Assembly (NCBI GenBank): GCA_029935255.1
Contig: JAOZKS010000017.1
Span: 1-17,598, forward strand
Source: Pontiella sp.
GTDB taxonomy: Bacteria; Verrucomicrobiota; Kiritimatiellia; Kiritimatiellales; Pontiellaceae
DNA: 17,598 nucleotides
Direction of reading: 5' to 3'
Notes under the pieces: model-generated
What the model was told of the DNA's origin: nothing
Seen by the model: only the letters and a program-made list of their open reading frames with translations
Databases searched by the model: none
Shown here: in pieces, positions 16,387 to 17,598 of the stretch
How the letters are laid out: every line of letters begins with the position of its first letter
Numbering within the stretch: the first letter of the stretch is position 1
Position numbers and translations under genes: made by a program

Positions 16387-17397
16387 ATGAGTTCGCAGAA
16401 GCACAATCAAGTGTGTAAAAGAGTAAGAATGAATAAGGGCGGGCGCAAACGATTTAGACTTAATCGGTGGAAGATAGCCGTTGTGATGCTGGGCCTCTAT
16501 GGGGTCGCAGTGGTTGGGTATTTCCATGTGCCGTGGTCTTTGCGCGAGCGGATCTATCGCCGCGTTCCTCGGTTCGATCGGGCCATGATGCGGTCGGGGT
16601 TTCGGTTGATGCAGGGGTGGGATGAACTGGCCCTCTTGGGGAAGGATGCCGAGGTGGTTCGGGTTGATGGGTTCCGTGGGGATTTGGCGTATGCCGGGTT
16701 TCCGGTTTTCGGGGAGGTGACGTTGCTCGAAAACAGGGGGTATGCCGTGGGCTATAGCGAGTCGTCCCGGAATCCTCTGTGGGTGGCCTACCGTATTTTC
16801 GACGTTCCCGAACTTTCATACGGAAAGCGCTCTTCGTTCCGGATCGACCACCGTACCCGTGCGAAGGTTCGAACGTCCGACTATACCCATTCCGGTTTTG
16901 ATCGTGGCCACATGGCACCGAACTATGGCATTGCCACTCGCTACGGGGCCGAGGCTCAACGAGAAACCTTTCTAATGAGTAATGTCATCCCGCAGACCCC
17001 CTATGTGAACCGGCGCATCTGGAAGGATCTTGAGATGCGCGTGGCCAAGCGCTATGGGCACTTTTTTGGCGAGGTATGGGTTATAACCGGTCCCATCTTC
17101 GACGGCCATTGCAGGGAACTTGAATCGGGTATTCCGATTCCATCGCACTACTACAAAATCGTGATCGACGAAAACAACGGAAAATTACGGGCGATGGCCT
17201 TTCTGGTCGAGCAACGCTGCCCTCCCTATACCCGGATTAAAACGTGTCTGGTGAGTGTGGATCGGATTGAAACACTGACCGGAATCGATTTTTTTCCGGA
17301 GCTTGGAAAAGAAGCGCAGGCCCAGCTGGAATCCGAGCCCGCAACACGGCTGTGGCCCAGCTTGATCCCTGCCGCCCGCTATCGTTTAGGTTTCTAA
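16387..17397 (+). CDS. Membrane-anchored DNA/RNA non-specific endonuclease
   Basis: This 336-residue beta-beta-alpha-metal nuclease belongs to the Serratia nuclease/NucA (DNA/RNA non-specific endonuclease) family. The signature DRGHMAPN is at 172-179 with catalytic His175, and metal-binding Asn208 and Glu216 lie in NRRIWKDLE, spaced as in the Serratia enzyme (Asn119, Glu127). A basic N-terminus (about 1-29) precedes one hydrophobic segment (30-46), which suggests an inner-membrane anchor with the nuclease domain in the periplasm rather than a cleaved signal. The start at 16387 follows GAGGGA at rather short spacing; ATG at 16429 is a weaker alternative that keeps the anchor. Members degrade nucleic acid without sequence preference and often serve nutrient scavenging. 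No inhibitor gene of the NuiA type is seen next to it, consistent with an extracytoplasmic site. The gene is divergent from the helicase. Confidence 0.9.
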   Translation: MSSQKHNQVCKRVRMNKGGRKRFRLNRWKIAVVMLGLYGVAVVGYFHVPWSLRERIYRRVPRFDRAMMRSGFRLMQGWDELALLGKDAEVVRVDGFRGDLAYAGFPVFGEVTLLENRGYAVGYSESSRNPLWVAYRIFDVPELSYGKRSSFRIDHRTRAKVRTSDYTHSGFDRGHMAPNYGIATRYGAEAQRETFLMSNVIPQTPYVNRRIWKDLEMRVAKRYGHFFGEVWVITGPIFDGHCRELESGIPIPSHYYKIVIDENNGKLRAMAFLVEQRCPPYTRIKTCLVSVDRIETLTGIDFFPELGKEAQAQLESEPATRLWPSLIPAARYRLGF

Positions 17398-17462
17398 GAA
17401 TGGGTTGGAGGAAATGGGACGAGTGTAGTACGGTTCGTGCTGATTATAGAGAGGCATAGAGA

Positions 17463-17561
17463 ATGGGAACCTTTTTACAGCGGGCATTAATGATTGCGGT
17501 GGTGTGGATGGCGGGGGGGCTTCACGCCGAAATTTCCAGCTATGGTCTCTCGTATAAATAA
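17463..17561 (+). CDS. Mini-ORF of 32 residues: signal peptide plus ten-residue tail
   Basis: Sixty-five bases after the nuclease stop, an ATG with GAGAGG about ten bases upstream opens a 32-codon frame. Residues 1-22 form a convincing Sec signal (basic start, hydrophobic core ALMIAVVWMAGG, cleavage-like LHA before Glu23), and only EISSYGLSYK follows. A second tiny frame of nine codons starts directly after the stop. A run of seven G sits inside the signal region, but both alternative frames stop within about 45 bases, so one indel would not restore a long protein. It may be the 5' remnant of an exported protein gene or a true secreted micropeptide. The rest of 17398-17598 shows nothing else I can support. 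Confidence 0.35.
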   Translation: MGTFLQRALMIAVVWMAGGLHAEISSYGLSYK

Positions 17562-17598
17562 ATGACCTATTTTGATGGCTTAATGAAGTAATTCCATT

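Noticed and set aside
17498..17515. Seven-G run as a frameshift that breaks a longer exported gene
   Set aside because: Both other frames reach stops within about 45 bases, so a single insertion or deletion here would not restore a long protein.
1..17598. Mobile elements, CRISPR arrays, tRNA or rRNA genes, attachment sites
   Set aside because: I found no transposase or integrase motifs, regularly spaced repeats, cloverleaf-like segments or long direct repeats anywhere in the window.

Overview
The window looks like ordinary chromosomal DNA from a Gram-negative, probably anaerobic, carbohydrate-degrading bacterium. GC is moderately high and there are no insertion sequences, phage genes, tRNAs, rRNAs or CRISPR arrays. 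The gene content suggests the PVC superphylum and most resembles Kiritimatiellota (Pontiella-like): a rhamnulokinase beside a SorE-type dehydrogenase, an exported PhoD-like enzyme, a Tricorn-like S41 protease with a Sec signal, and a one-piece iron-sulfur L-serine ammonia-lyase. This placement is inferred from protein style, not from a database search.

Layout. (1) Positions 1-4927, plus strand: a tandem ATCCKGT motif, a zinc-dependent medium-chain dehydrogenase (45-1316), rhamnulokinase rhaB (1336-2790), an intergenic hairpin (2833-2863), transketolase (2904-4886) and a terminator-like hairpin (4900-4927). The first two genes lie 19 bases apart and look like the tail of a rhamnose or deoxysugar operon that begins before the window. 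(2) 4946-7504, minus strand: a large exported PhoD-like phosphatase/phosphodiesterase, convergent with transketolase. (3) 7628-12145, plus strand: L-serine ammonia-lyase, divergent from the PhoD-like gene and possibly translated from a nearly leaderless mRNA, then a secreted Tricorn-like protease. (4) 12142-16275, minus strand: a SWIM/SNF2 helicase, an unannotated 49-residue ORF preceded by a palindrome, and a spermidine-synthase-like Rossmann protein whose ATG overlaps the small ORF's stop as ATGA. The last gene overlaps the protease 3' end by 4 bases. (5) 16387-17598, plus strand: a membrane-anchored DNA/RNA non-specific nuclease, then a 32-codon ORF consisting of a signal peptide and a short tail.

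How the genes fit together. Rhamnulokinase plus the SorE-like reductase point to deoxysugar use, as expected for an organism feeding on rhamnose-containing polysaccharides. Transketolase serves central pentose metabolism and L-serine ammonia-lyase feeds pyruvate. The PhoD-like enzyme, the Tricorn-like protease and the nuclease all carry export or membrane-anchor signals, so the window is rich in envelope hydrolases. I do not see a convincing new multi-gene system. The most unusual items are the small ORF with its palindrome, the Asp-to-Glu change in the transketolase thiamine motif, the SorE-like enzyme in a rhamnose setting, the leaderless-looking serine ammonia-lyase and the terminal signal-peptide mini-ORF.
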